The notes: a model not told the origin generated them from the sequence alone. A stretch of DNA of 22,626 nt from Bacillota bacterium (GCA_023406225.1 JAEXWS010000191.1:1-22626), one strand, 5' to 3'. Positions 12,564-20,543 are shown, numbered from the stretch's first letter. Program-made: numbers and translations.

Positions 12564-13862
12564 CTACCCGATATGCGCTTCCAGCTCCTCCGACTCTCCC
12601 GGCACTTCCACGCAGCGGATGTCGGCGCCCAGGGCGCGCAGTTTTTCCACAATATTCTCATAGCCGCGCTCAATGTACTGCACGCAGCTGATCTCGCTTT
12701 CGCCGTGGGCGGCCAGGGCCGCGATGACCAGGGCGGCCCCCGCCCGCAGGTCGCAGGCCTGGATGGGCGCGCCGGTGAGATGGTCCACGCCCTCCACCAC
12801 GGCGGTCTTGTCGTCCACCTGGATGCTGGCGCCCATGCGCTTGAGCTCGTCCACATAGCGGTAGCGGTTGTTCCAGACGCTCTCCGTCACAAGAGAGGTC
12901 CCCTCCGCCAGGGTGAGGACGGTGGCGATCTGCGGCTGCATGTCCGTGGGGAAGCCCGGATAGGGCAGGGTCTTCACGTTGGCCTTTTGGAGCTTGTCGG
13001 TGCGGCGGACCAGGAGGGTGTCCTCGTGTTCCTCCACCTCCACGCCCATTTCCACCAGCTTGGCGGTGATGCAGTCCATGTGCTTGGGAATGATGTTCTT
13101 CACCAGGATCTGCCCGCCGGTGGCGGCCACGGCGGCCATGTAGGTGCCCGCCTCGATCTGGTCGGGAATGATGGCGTAGCTGCCGCCCCGCAGGCGGTCC
13201 ACGCCCTGGATCTTGATGGTGTCGGTGCCCGCGCCCCGGATGTTGGCCCCCATGGAGTTGAGGAAGTTGGCCAGGTCCACGATGTGGGGCTCCTTGGCGG
13301 CGTTTTCAATGACGGAATTTCCGTCCGCCATGCACGCGGCCATCATGATGTTCATGGTGGCACCCACGGACACCACGTCCAGATACACGTTCGCGCCCTT
13401 GAGCCGCCCGGTCTCCGTGGAGGCGTGGATGAAGCCGCCCTCCACCACCACCTTCGCGCCCAGGGTGGTGAAGCCCTTCACGTGCTGGTCGATGGGACGG
13501 ACGCCGAAATTACAGCCGCCGGGCATGGCCACCTCCGCCTGGCCGAAGCGGCCCAGCAGCGCGCCGATGAGATAATAGGAGGCCCGGATCTTCCGGGCCA
13601 TCTCGTAGGAGGTCCGTGTGGAACGGATGCGGCTGGAGTCGATCTCCACCGTGTGGCGGTTGACGGTGCGGATGCTGGCGCCAAGCTGCTCCAGGATATG
13701 CAGGCACAGCGTCACATCGGAGATCTGAGGGATGTTTTCGATGCGGCACACGCCGTCCACCATCAAGGCGGCGGGAATGATGGCGACCGCGGCGTTTTTC
13801 GCGCCGCTGATCTCGACTTCGCCAAACAGGGGCTTTCCACCCTGCACAATATACTTTGTCAA
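12564..13862 (-). CDS. murA: UDP-N-acetylglucosamine 1-carboxyvinyltransferase MurA
   Basis: A 432-residue cytoplasmic enzyme of the first committed peptidoglycan step, transferring enolpyruvate from PEP to UDP-GlcNAc. Key features are GEVEISGAKNAA with K22, the catalytic loop MPGGCNFGVRPID with C117 (fosfomycin-target cysteine, so predicted sensitive), and TDMQPQIATVLTLAEG, NRYRYVDELKRMGA and DLRAGAALVIAALAA. The TTG at 13862 is preferred because GAGGG lies 8 bases upstream and it gives the usual MTKYIVQGG N terminus with K at 22. A GTG at 13877 would add 5 residues without a ribosome site. It has its own promoter and lies between yycI and walJ, so the envelope-stress operon and a wall-synthesis gene are interleaved here. 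Confidence 0.96.
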   Translation of the reverse strand: MTKYIVQGGKPLFGEVEISGAKNAAVAIIPAALMVDGVCRIENIPQISDVTLCLHILEQLGASIRTVNRHTVEIDSSRIRSTRTSYEMARKIRASYYLIGALLGRFGQAEVAMPGGCNFGVRPIDQHVKGFTTLGAKVVVEGGFIHASTETGRLKGANVYLDVVSVGATMNIMMAACMADGNSVIENAAKEPHIVDLANFLNSMGANIRGAGTDTIKIQGVDRLRGGSYAIIPDQIEAGTYMAAVAATGGQILVKNIIPKHMDCITAKLVEMGVEVEEHEDTLLVRRTDKLQKANVKTLPYPGFPTDMQPQIATVLTLAEGTSLVTESVWNNRYRYVDELKRMGASIQVDDKTAVVEGVDHLTGAPIQACDLRAGAALVIAALAAHGESEISCVQYIERGYENIVEKLRALGADIRCVEVPGESEELEAHIG

Positions 13863-13962
13863 GCTGATGACCCTCACTTCAAACGGTTGTTCTTTTGTGG
13901 GCGCTCCGTCTTACAGGCTCAGTTTGCCCGGACGGCGCGGCTTCATACCCGAGAACGGGAGG

Positions 13963-13990
13963 AAAATGGGCGGAAATCTCCGTCCATTTT
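13963..13990 (-). other. Leader hairpin in the murA 5' untranslated region
   Basis: On the minus strand AAAATGG-a-CGGA and TCCG-c-CCATTTT form a stem with one A-C mismatch, about 12 bases after the predicted murA transcription start. It might stabilise or attenuate the transcript. Confidence 0.4.
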
Positions 13991-14008
13991 CAAAATTCAC
14001 ACAGCATC

Positions 14009-14037
14009 AATATAGCATAACCGGAGCGGAAATGCAA
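14009..14037 (-). promoter_or_regulatory. murA: Sigma-A promoter of murA
   Basis: On the minus strand TTGCAT (14037-14032), a 17-base spacer and TATATT (14014-14009) predict a start near 14002 and a leader of about 140 bases. Confidence 0.75.
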
Positions 14038-14096
14038 ACCATTCCTTCCCAGGTTTCTGAAAAGGGCATAAAATCGTGAAATTCTCTGAATTTTCC

Positions 14097-14906
14097 TCAA
14101 TTATGTGTGATTTTTCCAGTAGAACAGTTTACATAATAAGTACCCGCGTCCGTGACGACGCACCAGGCGGGCACCAGGGTCATGGGGACGGCGGCGGTGC
14201 TTTGCAGCTCGTAGCAGAGGTACATGTCCGTCACTTCGGAGGCCACGCCGCCGCTTTCCCCATAGAGGGTCAAAAAGGCGGAGAGGGCGCCGGAGGCGGA
14301 GAGGGGCGTTTGCTCCTCCGCCGTCTCCACGGCGCCGCCGGGGAGATAGGTGCCGGCGGCGGAGGCCAGCCGCCCGTCCTCAAAGGAGAGGGAGACGGTG
14401 CAGTTGAAGACCGGCTCGCCCCGGTAGTACTGGACGGCGGACGCGCGGCCGTTCCCGTTTTCCAGGGAGAGCGTCAGTCCGCCGTATCCGAAATTTTTGC
14501 AGAAGTCCCGGGCCAGCTCCTCCGGGTCCCCGGTCTCCAGGGAGCCGGCGGCGATCTCAAAGCTGCCGTTGTCGCTGAAGCGGGCGGCGCCGGGGTTGCC
14601 GTCATAGGTGTAAATGCCGCCGCCCTGGTTGGAAACGTCCAGGTCCGTCCCCAGGAAGAAGGACGCCAGGGCCCGGTCCTCCTCCGTGTTCCGGGTCAGG
14701 ACCAGGCTGGGCGGCGGAGAGCCGGAGGGGATCACGCCGGGGTCCAGCCGGATGCCGCCGGCCTCAAACAGCGTGACGAGCTGCTCGGTGACCTGCCGCT
14801 GGGAGGACCGCTCCGCCGCCCGCCGGTTGCCCAGGGAGACGAGCAGACAGGCGTTCAGCAGCACCAGGATCATGATGATAATGTTTTTCAGACGCGCGCT
14901 TTCCAA
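14097..14906 (-). CDS. yycI: YycI-like regulatory membrane protein
   Basis: A 269-residue bitopic protein: short cytoplasmic N terminus, a membrane helix at about residues 8-25 (IIIMILVLLNACLLVSLG), then an extracytoplasmic domain. In Bacillus, YycI and YycH contact WalK from outside and tune its activity. Assignment relies on order (walR-walK-yycH-here), the topology and matching C-terminal motifs such as VPAWCVVTDAGTYYVNCSTGKI; sequence identity to Bacillus YycI is probably low. The start is a TTG at 14906 behind AGGAGGCGGAGCGAT; no ATG gives the complete membrane helix. It lies 55 bases after yycH, and is followed by murA with its own promoter, so it probably ends the wal mRNA. Confidence 0.72.
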   Translation of the reverse strand: MESARLKNIIIMILVLLNACLLVSLGNRRAAERSSQRQVTEQLVTLFEAGGIRLDPGVIPSGSPPPSLVLTRNTEEDRALASFFLGTDLDVSNQGGGIYTYDGNPGAARFSDNGSFEIAAGSLETGDPEELARDFCKNFGYGGLTLSLENGNGRASAVQYYRGEPVFNCTVSLSFEDGRLASAAGTYLPGGAVETAEEQTPLSASGALSAFLTLYGESGGVASEVTDMYLCYELQSTAAVPMTLVPAWCVVTDAGTYYVNCSTGKITHN

Positions 14907-14961
14907 ATCGCTCCGCCTCCTTTCCGCGGCGGGCCTCCAAAGAGGCCGCCGCCGTGTTGAG

Positions 14962-16260
14962 TCACTCCAGCAGCCAGGCGGCGCTCACGGTGCTGCTGCC
15001 GCTGTCCGCGTAGCCCACGCAGAGCTCCCGGCCCGGATCGCCCGCCGCGATGGCCAGCGCCTGCCGCAGGGGCAGCAGAAGGGACGATCCGTCGGTGGCG
15101 GCGTACTGCCGGAAGCGCAGGGACAGGGAGGACACCGCGGCGTCCGTCAAGGTCACCTCGGCGGCGCAGTCCGCGCCGGAGAGCCGGATGGGCACGCCGG
15201 ACACCTGGCAGCCGAATTGCAGCACGGTGGCGTTTCCCGTCCGGGTGAGGCTTTTCAAATAGAAGGACGCGTCCCCCATCAGCTCTCCGGCGAGACCGCT
15301 CAAAAGAGCGCCCGCGCCCGCGGCGGCCTCCTGGGCGGTGGGGACCTCCCCATCGGCCTTCACGGTCAGGGTGGGTTCCCCGCCGCTGGTGTAGAGAACG
15401 TCCCCGTCCGTGCGGATGCGCAGGGTCCTGTCCCCGTCCATGATGACCTCCGTGCCGCCGGACTCGGTGTAGCGGGACTTGGTGTCCGGGTTGAAGCCCA
15501 GCGCCGACAGCAGGGCCCGGGCGTCCGACAGGGAGGGGGCGGCGCTCAGCACCGGAAGGTCCGGCTGGGTGCGGAGGAAGAAGGAGCAGGGTTCCACGGG
15601 GGGAGGGCCGATCTCTTCGGCGGCGTCAAAGGCGAAAAAGGCGTTGCCCAGCTCATAGGCGTTCACCACCTCCGAGAGGCTGGCGGCGGAGACGGCCACG
15701 GCGCAGCGGGTGTATCGGCTTTCGCCGTCCCAGAGGTAGAGCCGGACGCTCCCGTCGTCCTCGGCGGAGACGGCCAGGCGGCGGGCCTCCGCGCCGCCGT
15801 CCTCTAAGTCCCCGCCCACCAGGCCCGCCAGGACCGACAGGGGCAGCGGCTCCCAGAAGTCGTAGTAGACGGAGGTGCGGTCCAGGGCGGCGAGGAAGTC
15901 CGCCTCCGTGCAGACGGCGGACGGCTGGGCGGTGCCCAGGGCCTCCTTCAAAAGGCTGCCCAGGTTGTTCTGGCTGCCCGCGGCGCTGAAATCCTGGGTG
16001 GTGAGGGAGATATCGCCGTACCGGCCGAAGGCGTTGGACACGGCCACCCGCACCGGGGCGGCCAGGCCGGCGAGGCCCGGATCGGCGGCGGGACCGGCGG
16101 AGGCGGAAGGGCTGCCCATCAGGCGGTCCCAGTAGCCGCCCCGGCCGTCGGCCAGGGTGTCCAGCTGCGTCTGGGTAAAGAGGACCACGGCGGAGAGGGA
16201 CAAAAGGACGATGGACAGGTTTTGAAAAAGGTCGCGGCGTTTGCGCCGGACAGCGCTCAT
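14962..16260 (-). CDS. yycH: YycH-like regulatory membrane protein
   Basis: A 432-residue membrane-anchored protein. It has a basic cytoplasmic start (SAVRRKRRDLF), one membrane helix at about 14-30 (LSIVLLSLSAVVLFTQT) and a large outside domain. In Bacillus the equivalent YycH forms a complex with YycI and WalK. The helical-beta region around VNAYELGNAFFAFD and the repeat SLSDARALLSALGFNP fit YycH-type proteins, but the identification rests mostly on position directly after walK. ATG 16260 has GGAGGGACC 6 bases upstream. The gap to walK is 25 bases, indicating co-transcription. This is a divergent member and the confidence is moderate. Confidence 0.75.
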   Translation of the reverse strand: MSAVRRKRRDLFQNLSIVLLSLSAVVLFTQTQLDTLADGRGGYWDRLMGSPSASAGPAADPGLAGLAAPVRVAVSNAFGRYGDISLTTQDFSAAGSQNNLGSLLKEALGTAQPSAVCTEADFLAALDRTSVYYDFWEPLPLSVLAGLVGGDLEDGGAEARRLAVSAEDDGSVRLYLWDGESRYTRCAVAVSAASLSEVVNAYELGNAFFAFDAAEEIGPPPVEPCSFFLRTQPDLPVLSAAPSLSDARALLSALGFNPDTKSRYTESGGTEVIMDGDRTLRIRTDGDVLYTSGGEPTLTVKADGEVPTAQEAAAGAGALLSGLAGELMGDASFYLKSLTRTGNATVLQFGCQVSGVPIRLSGADCAAEVTLTDAAVSSLSLRFRQYAATDGSSLLLPLRQALAIAAGDPGRELCVGYADSGSSTVSAAWLLE

Positions 16261-16285
16261 AAAAGGTCCCTCCTTTGCGGCAGTC

Positions 16286-18085
16286 TCAGACGGGGGCGCT
16301 TCCCGCGCCCCCGATGGGCAGCGTCAGCCGGACGGTGGTGCCGGGGCCCTCGTGGGGCGCCAGGGCGATGGAGCCGTGGTGGCGCAGGACGATCTCCCTT
16401 GCGATGGAGAGCCCCAGGCCGGTTCCGCCGGACTCCCGGGACCGGGCCTTGTCCACCCGGTAAAACCGATCGAAGATGCGCTCCCGGTCCTCGGGCGGGA
16501 TGCCGATGCCGTCGTCGCAGACCTCCATCCAGACCGTGTCCTCCGAGGAGCCGGCGGTGATGCGGATATGGCCGCCGTCGGGGGTGTATTTGATGGCGTT
16601 GCCAAGGATGTTCATCATGACCTGCTCCAGGCGGCTCCGGTCGCCCACGATGAGGGGCAGATCCTCCAGGGAGCCGCAGAGCAGCGCGTGGCCCCGGCGC
16701 TTGGCCTCCAGGGCGTTGGCCCGGGCCACGCTTGCGATGGCGTCCCCGAAGGGGAAGCGGGTCAGCACCAGTTCCGCGTTGCCCGCGTCCAGGCGGCTGA
16801 GGGTCAGAAGGTCCTGGACGATGTGGGTCATCCGGTCCGTCTCCGTGATGATGATATCCAGAAAGCCGGACTCCGTCTGCCAGGGGATCTGGCCGCCGGA
16901 GTCCCGCAGCGTCTCGGCATAGCTGCGGACGTTGGTGAGGGGTGTGCGCAGCTCATGGGAGACGTTGGCCACGAACTCCTTGCGCCGCTCCTCGTTGCGG
17001 TGCTGCTCCGTCACGTCGTGGAGGACGATCAAAACGCCGCCGCTGGCCTGGTCGGAGAAGGGGGCCAGATACAGTTCCAGCGTCGTCTCTCCCACCCGCA
17101 TCTCGCCCTCGGCGTAGTTGGGGCGCTGGATGGCCAGCATCTCCTCGAAGGGATAGGCGTCTCCGAACAGCTCGCCGTAGGAGCAGTCGGGCGGGACCTG
17201 CCGCTGGAGCATCTTTGTGGCGGCGGGATTGCAGTGGATGAGCGTCCCATGGTGGTCGAAGGCCACCACGCCGTCGGTCATGTGGAGGAAGAGGGTGTCC
17301 AGCTTGTTGCGCTCGTTCTCCACCGCCGCCAGCGTCTCCTGCAAAACGCCCGCCATCTCGTTGAAGGTGCCGGTGAGGATGCCGATCTCGTCGGTGGATT
17401 CCACCGGCAGGGCGCTTTCAAAGTCTCCCGCGGCCACCTTCTCCGCCCCGGCGGTGAGTTTTTCGATGGGGTCCACCATGGTCTTGGACAGCAGGAAGCT
17501 CAAAAGCACGGAGATCAGAAGGCCGATGACCAGCGCCTGCATGATGATCGTGAAGAGCTGGCTGTTCAGCCCGGACACGGTGTCCTTGTTGTCCAGGATA
17601 TAGATGATGTAGGAGCCGCCGTCGCTGAGGATGGGGATGGCGGCGTCCATATACCCGGCGGTGATGTCGCTCTCGTCGCCCACGCCGGATTCGTCGCGCC
17701 GGGCCACGGCGTTCCGGGCGGTCAGGAGGTTTGCGGTGGGGTCCCGGGGCAGGCCGTCCGCTCCGGCGGAGCCGGAGAGATACGCCCCGGTCTCTCCGTC
17801 CAGCACGAAATAGTTGCGGGAGCGGTAGTCGATGCCCAGCTTGCCGCTGTTGACGCTGAGCATCTCCTGGATGCTGTCCGCGCCGTTCTCCCCGGCGGCG
17901 GCCCGGCGCAGGTCGTCCACAAAGTCCCGGTTCCCCTCTCCGAACACGTCGTTCATCTGCTGGTAGAAGGTATCGATATAGAAGCTGGAGACGCTGGTGG
18001 TCAAAAACGCCCCCACCACCGCCATCAGCGAGGTGATGAGCAGCAGCAGGATGAGCATCAGCTTCATATGCAGGCTCCGAAACAC
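16286..18085 (-). CDS. walK: Sensor histidine kinase WalK (YycG)
   Basis: A 599-residue membrane sensor kinase controlling peptidoglycan remodelling through WalR. In order it has a membrane helix (about 8-28), an extracellular sensor of about 145 residues and a second helix (about 178-200). HAMP follows (about 201-253), then PAS (about 258-360) and HisKA with the phospho-acceptor in FVANVSHELRTPLTNVRSYAET (H377). The ATPase domain has NILGNAIKYTPDGG, DDGIGIP, FDRFYRVDK and GGTGLGLSIA. The GTG at 18085 is chosen because GAGGTG lies 6 bases upstream, giving the family-like MFRSLHMKL start. A GTG at 18094, without a ribosome site, would add three residues. The 500-base gap to walR is unusual and is filled by the multi-hairpin repeat. 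Confidence 0.95.
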   Translation of the reverse strand: MFRSLHMKLMLILLLLITSLMAVVGAFLTTSVSSFYIDTFYQQMNDVFGEGNRDFVDDLRRAAAGENGADSIQEMLSVNSGKLGIDYRSRNYFVLDGETGAYLSGSAGADGLPRDPTANLLTARNAVARRDESGVGDESDITAGYMDAAIPILSDGGSYIIYILDNKDTVSGLNSQLFTIIMQALVIGLLISVLLSFLLSKTMVDPIEKLTAGAEKVAAGDFESALPVESTDEIGILTGTFNEMAGVLQETLAAVENERNKLDTLFLHMTDGVVAFDHHGTLIHCNPAATKMLQRQVPPDCSYGELFGDAYPFEEMLAIQRPNYAEGEMRVGETTLELYLAPFSDQASGGVLIVLHDVTEQHRNEERRKEFVANVSHELRTPLTNVRSYAETLRDSGGQIPWQTESGFLDIIITETDRMTHIVQDLLTLSRLDAGNAELVLTRFPFGDAIASVARANALEAKRRGHALLCGSLEDLPLIVGDRSRLEQVMMNILGNAIKYTPDGGHIRITAGSSEDTVWMEVCDDGIGIPPEDRERIFDRFYRVDKARSRESGGTGLGLSIAREIVLRHHGSIALAPHEGPGTTVRLTLPIGGAGSAPV

Positions 18086-18146
18086 CGGTAGCACCTCATT
18101 TCAGAAAGGAGATAGAGAAAACGCCAAAGAGGAGGGTTCCGCTCCC

Positions 18147-18445
18147 TTCCGCGCCCCGTGGGCGCGGAGGGAAGGGGGCCAGGGGGAACCGCAGGTTCCC
18201 CCGGTTCTTCCGCCGGAGGCGGAAGAAGGGAAGGGGCAGGAGTTCCAGTTCTCCTTCCGCGCCCCGAGGGCGCGGGGGGAAGGGGGCCAGGGGGAACCGC
18301 AGGTTCCCCCGGTTCTTCTGCCGGAGGCGGAAGAAGGGAAGGGGCAGGAGTCCCAGTTCTCCTCCTGCGCCCCGTGGGCGCGGGGGAAGGGGGGCCAGGG
18401 GGAACCGCAGGTTCCCCCGGTTCTTCCGCCGGAGGCGGAAGAAGG
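18147..18445. repeat. 108-bp tandem repeats in the walR-walK spacer
   Basis: Units start at 18147, 18255 and 18363, exactly 108 bases apart; the third is partial (about 83 bases). Each unit has three perfect or near-perfect hairpins: CGCGCCC/GGGCGCG, GGGGGAACC/GGTTCCCCC and TTCTTCCGCC/GGCGGAAGAA. The two full units differ by only a few substitutions. The stretch lies in the walK 5' leader as read on the minus strand. Confidence 0.9.
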
Positions 18446-18575
18446 AATTAAAATCATTTTCGGCAGGGCGTGTACCTGCCGAAAATCCCCCGGCCCGTTT
18501 GCCCCTGGGGCAAACGCCCCAGTGACCGATGTCACTGGGGAAGGGGAATCTAAAGGGGGGACGAAGGTCCCCTCA
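18363..18575. repeat. Multi-hairpin intergenic repeat, copy B
   Basis: This has the same hairpin order as copy A at 12346-12560: third tandem unit, a 12-base stem at 18456-18467/18475-18486, GTTTGCCCC/GGGGCAAAC (18497-18515), CCCAGTGAC/GTCACTGGG (18518-18539) and GGGGAC/GTCCCC (18557-18572). Copies A and B have the same orientation relative to the minus-strand genes. Stems are conserved while loops differ. Confidence 0.85.
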
Positions 18576-18585
18576 TTACGTCCCC

Positions 18586-19296
18586 TCAAACCGCGAAGTA
18601 GTACCCCGCCCCTCTCCGCGTCAGGATGTACACGGGGCTTGCCGGGTCCGCCTCGATCTTCTCCCGCAGGCGGCGGACCGTCACATCCACGGTGCGCACG
18701 TCGTCGCCCACGTAGCCGTAGTTCCACACCTGCTCCATCAAATCGATGCGGGAGTAGACCTTGTTGGGGTGGCTGGCCAGGAAGGTCAAAAGCTCGTATT
18801 CCCGCTGGGTCAGGTCGATGGCCGTCCCCGCCCGGAACACCTGGTGGCTGTCCGTGTTAATGGAGAGGTCGCCGGACACCGGCATGGCCGCGGCCGCGGC
18901 GGCGGAGGCGGCGGGGGCCGCCATGGCCGTGCGGCGGATGTTGGCGCCCACCCGGGCCACCAGCTCCCGCATGGAAAAGGGCTTGGTGATGTAGTCATCC
19001 GCGCCGATCTCCAGGCCCAGCACCTTGTCCGCCTCCTCCTCCCGGGCGGTGAGGATGATGACGGGCACCCCGTCCCCCGCCTGGCGGAGCTGGCGGCACA
19101 CGTCGAAGCCGTTCAGCTTCGGCAGCATCACGTCCAGCAATATCAGGTCCGGCTTGGCGGTCCTGGCCTGGAGAAGGCCGTCCTCGCCGTCATAGGCCTC
19201 GCAGGTGCGGTAGCCCTCCCGCTGCAGATTGAACCGCAGGATGTCCACGATATTCTTCTCGTCCTCGACGATCAAAACCAATTTCTGATGGTCCAT
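18586..19296 (-). CDS. walR: Response regulator WalR (YycF)
   Basis: A 236-residue OmpR-family response regulator that controls cell-wall hydrolase and related genes when phosphorylated by WalK. The receiver domain (about 4-120) has the acidic pair in IVEDEKN, the phospho-acceptor D55 in LILLDVMLP, the switch threonine in ILTARE and the lysine in ITKPFS. A linker rich in alanine (about 124-138) leads to the winged-helix domain (about 142-234) with LTQREYELLTFLASHPNKVYSR and DVRTVDVTVRRLREKIE. ATG 19296 follows GGAGG. It lies 28 bases after the Nudix gene, whose promoter probably drives it. The gap to walK contains the multi-hairpin repeat, so read-through may be structured. Confidence 0.95.
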   Translation of the reverse strand: MDHQKLVLIVEDEKNIVDILRFNLQREGYRTCEAYDGEDGLLQARTAKPDLILLDVMLPKLNGFDVCRQLRQAGDGVPVIILTAREEEADKVLGLEIGADDYITKPFSMRELVARVGANIRRTAMAAPAASAAAAAAMPVSGDLSINTDSHQVFRAGTAIDLTQREYELLTFLASHPNKVYSRIDLMEQVWNYGYVGDDVRTVDVTVRRLREKIEADPASPVYILTRRGAGYYFAV

Positions 19297-19324
19297 AGAG
19301 AACCTCCGTTTTCTGTGATGGCGT

Positions 19325-19873
19325 TCAAAGGTCCAGCAGCACCTTCGTCTTCAGCACGGCGGCCACGGTCTTGGCGTCCTCGATCTCGCCGTTGAGACAG
19401 CGGTGGACCATTTCGCTGAAGGGGATGCGCTCCACCCGCAAAAATTCGTCCGGGTCCAGGCACTGCGCCTCCATGTGAAGGCCCCGGGCCAGGAACAGGT
19501 GCAGCGTCTCGCCGTAGCAGCCCGGCGCGGGGATGATGCGGCCCAGGGGCAAAAAGGTGTCCGGCACGGCGCCGGTCTCCTCCTTCAATTCCCGCAGCGC
19601 CCCCGCCGCGGGCTCCTCGCCGGGATCCAGCTTGCCCGCCGGGATCTCCAGCAGCGTCTTGCCGAAAACATAGCGGTATTGGGTGACGGCCAGCACGTTG
19701 TTCCGCTCGTCCAGCGGCAGCACCGCCACGCCGTCCACATGCTCCACCACCTCCCGGGAGGAAGTATTGCCGTTGGGCAGGCGCACCTGGTCCACATGGA
19801 CGCTGAACAGGGGGCCGGCGTACTTCTCCTCCCGGCTGAGGGTGGTTTCGGTCAGGTCAAAGGGTTCGTTCAT
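19325..19873 (-). CDS. Nudix hydrolase, ADP-ribose pyrophosphatase type
   Basis: A 182-residue cytoplasmic hydrolase, probably splitting ADP-ribose or a related nucleoside diphosphate sugar into AMP and a sugar phosphate. The Nudix box is intact: G80, E86, R94, E95, E98, E99 and G101 in the spacing G-x5-E-x7-REUxEExGU. The N-terminal beta-sheet around LFSVHVDQVRLPNG and EVVEHVDGVAVLPL and the EIPAGKLDPGE leader are typical of the ADP-ribose class. ATG 19873 is preferred because GAGGTG lies 9 bases upstream; an ATG at 19897 has no ribosome site. It is the first gene of the unit that includes walR, under a near-consensus promoter. Confidence 0.9.
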   Translation of the reverse strand: MNEPFDLTETTLSREEKYAGPLFSVHVDQVRLPNGNTSSREVVEHVDGVAVLPLDERNNVLAVTQYRYVFGKTLLEIPAGKLDPGEEPAAGALRELKEETGAVPDTFLPLGRIIPAPGCYGETLHLFLARGLHMEAQCLDPDEFLRVERIPFSEMVHRCLNGEIEDAKTVAAVLKTKVLLDL

Positions 19874-19914
19874 TATGAAATACACCTCGTGTTTCATTTT
19901 TTGAAAATCAGTTT

Positions 19915-19943
19915 ATTATATCACGGGGAGGAAGGATTGCCAA
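19915..19943 (-). promoter_or_regulatory. Sigma-A promoter of the Nudix-walRK operon
   Basis: On the minus strand TTGGCA (19943-19938), 17 bases and TATAAT (19920-19915) form a near-consensus promoter. No other good promoter was seen before walR. Confidence 0.85.
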
Positions 19944-19956
19944 GGCGCACTTTCTC

Positions 19957-19985
19957 TTGAAGAACGGGGAAATCCATGCTATACT
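19957..19985 (+). promoter_or_regulatory. smpB: Sigma-A promoter of smpB
   Basis: TTGAAG (19957-19962), 17 bases and TATACT (19980-19985) predict a start near 19992, only about 19 bases before the GTG start. It is back to back with the Nudix-walRK promoter. Confidence 0.8.
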
Positions 19986-20010
19986 GATTAAACTTTCCAA
20001 AAAGAAAGAG

Positions 20011-20484
20011 GTGAGCCCCACGGAGAAAAAGGGGATCAAGATCGCGGCCCAAAACCGCAAGGCCTTCCACGACTACTTCGTGGAGGAGAGATACGAGGCG
20101 GGCATCGAGCTGTCCGGCACGGAGGTCAAATCCATCCGGGCGGGGAATTTGAACCTGAAGGACGCGTACTGCGGCGTGAAGGACGGAGAGCTGTTCGTCC
20201 ACGGGCTGCACATCTCGCCCTACGAAAAGGGCAACATCTTCAACAAGGACCCGGTGCGGGTCCGGCGGCTTTTGATGCACAAGCGGGAGATCCAAAAGCT
20301 CCAGGCCCTGGTGAAGCAGGACGGCTATACCCTGGTGCCGCTGTCCGTCTATTTCCGGGACGCCAGGGTGAAGCTGGAGATCGGCCTGTGCAAGGGCAAG
20401 AAGAACTACGACAAGCGGGACGCCATCGCCAAGCGGGACGCGGAGCGGGAGATGGACCGGCACATGAAGGACCGGTACCGCTGA
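20011..20484 (+). CDS. smpB: SsrA-binding protein SmpB
   Basis: A 157-residue RNA-binding protein that carries tmRNA into stalled ribosomes for trans-translation. Family signatures are clear: KIAAQNRKAFHDYFVEERYEAGIELSGTEVKSIRAGNLNLKDAY, LHISPYEKGN, RVRRLLMHKREI, LVPLSVYFRDARVKLEIGLCKGKKNYDKRDAIAKRDAEREM. The tail is lysine/arginine rich. The start needs care. The only usual start codon near the family N terminus is GTG at 20011, behind a poor ribosome site (AAGAAAGAG directly adjacent). A strong AGGTGA (20009-20014) lies 5 bases before an in-frame ACG (20020). GTG is annotated, but ACG is a real alternative. The tmRNA gene is 1.5 kb downstream on the same strand. Confidence 0.96.
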   Translation: MSPTEKKGIKIAAQNRKAFHDYFVEERYEAGIELSGTEVKSIRAGNLNLKDAYCGVKDGELFVHGLHISPYEKGNIFNKDPVRVRRLLMHKREIQKLQALVKQDGYTLVPLSVYFRDARVKLEIGLCKGKKNYDKRDAIAKRDAEREMDRHMKDRYR

Positions 20485-20543
20485 GCAAAGCGACCATGAA
20501 ATACGTCGCCCTCCGGGGCGGATGAAAGAAAGGAACCGATGAT

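Noticed and set aside
16241..18091. Long plus-strand open frame opposite walK
   Set aside because: GC-rich shadow of walK without motifs or a ribosome site.
18101..18727. Minus-strand frame with a repeated peptide (GGRTGGTCGSPWPP)
   Set aside because: The peptide repeat comes from the 108-bp period being divisible by 3. It also overlaps walR and is made of hairpins.
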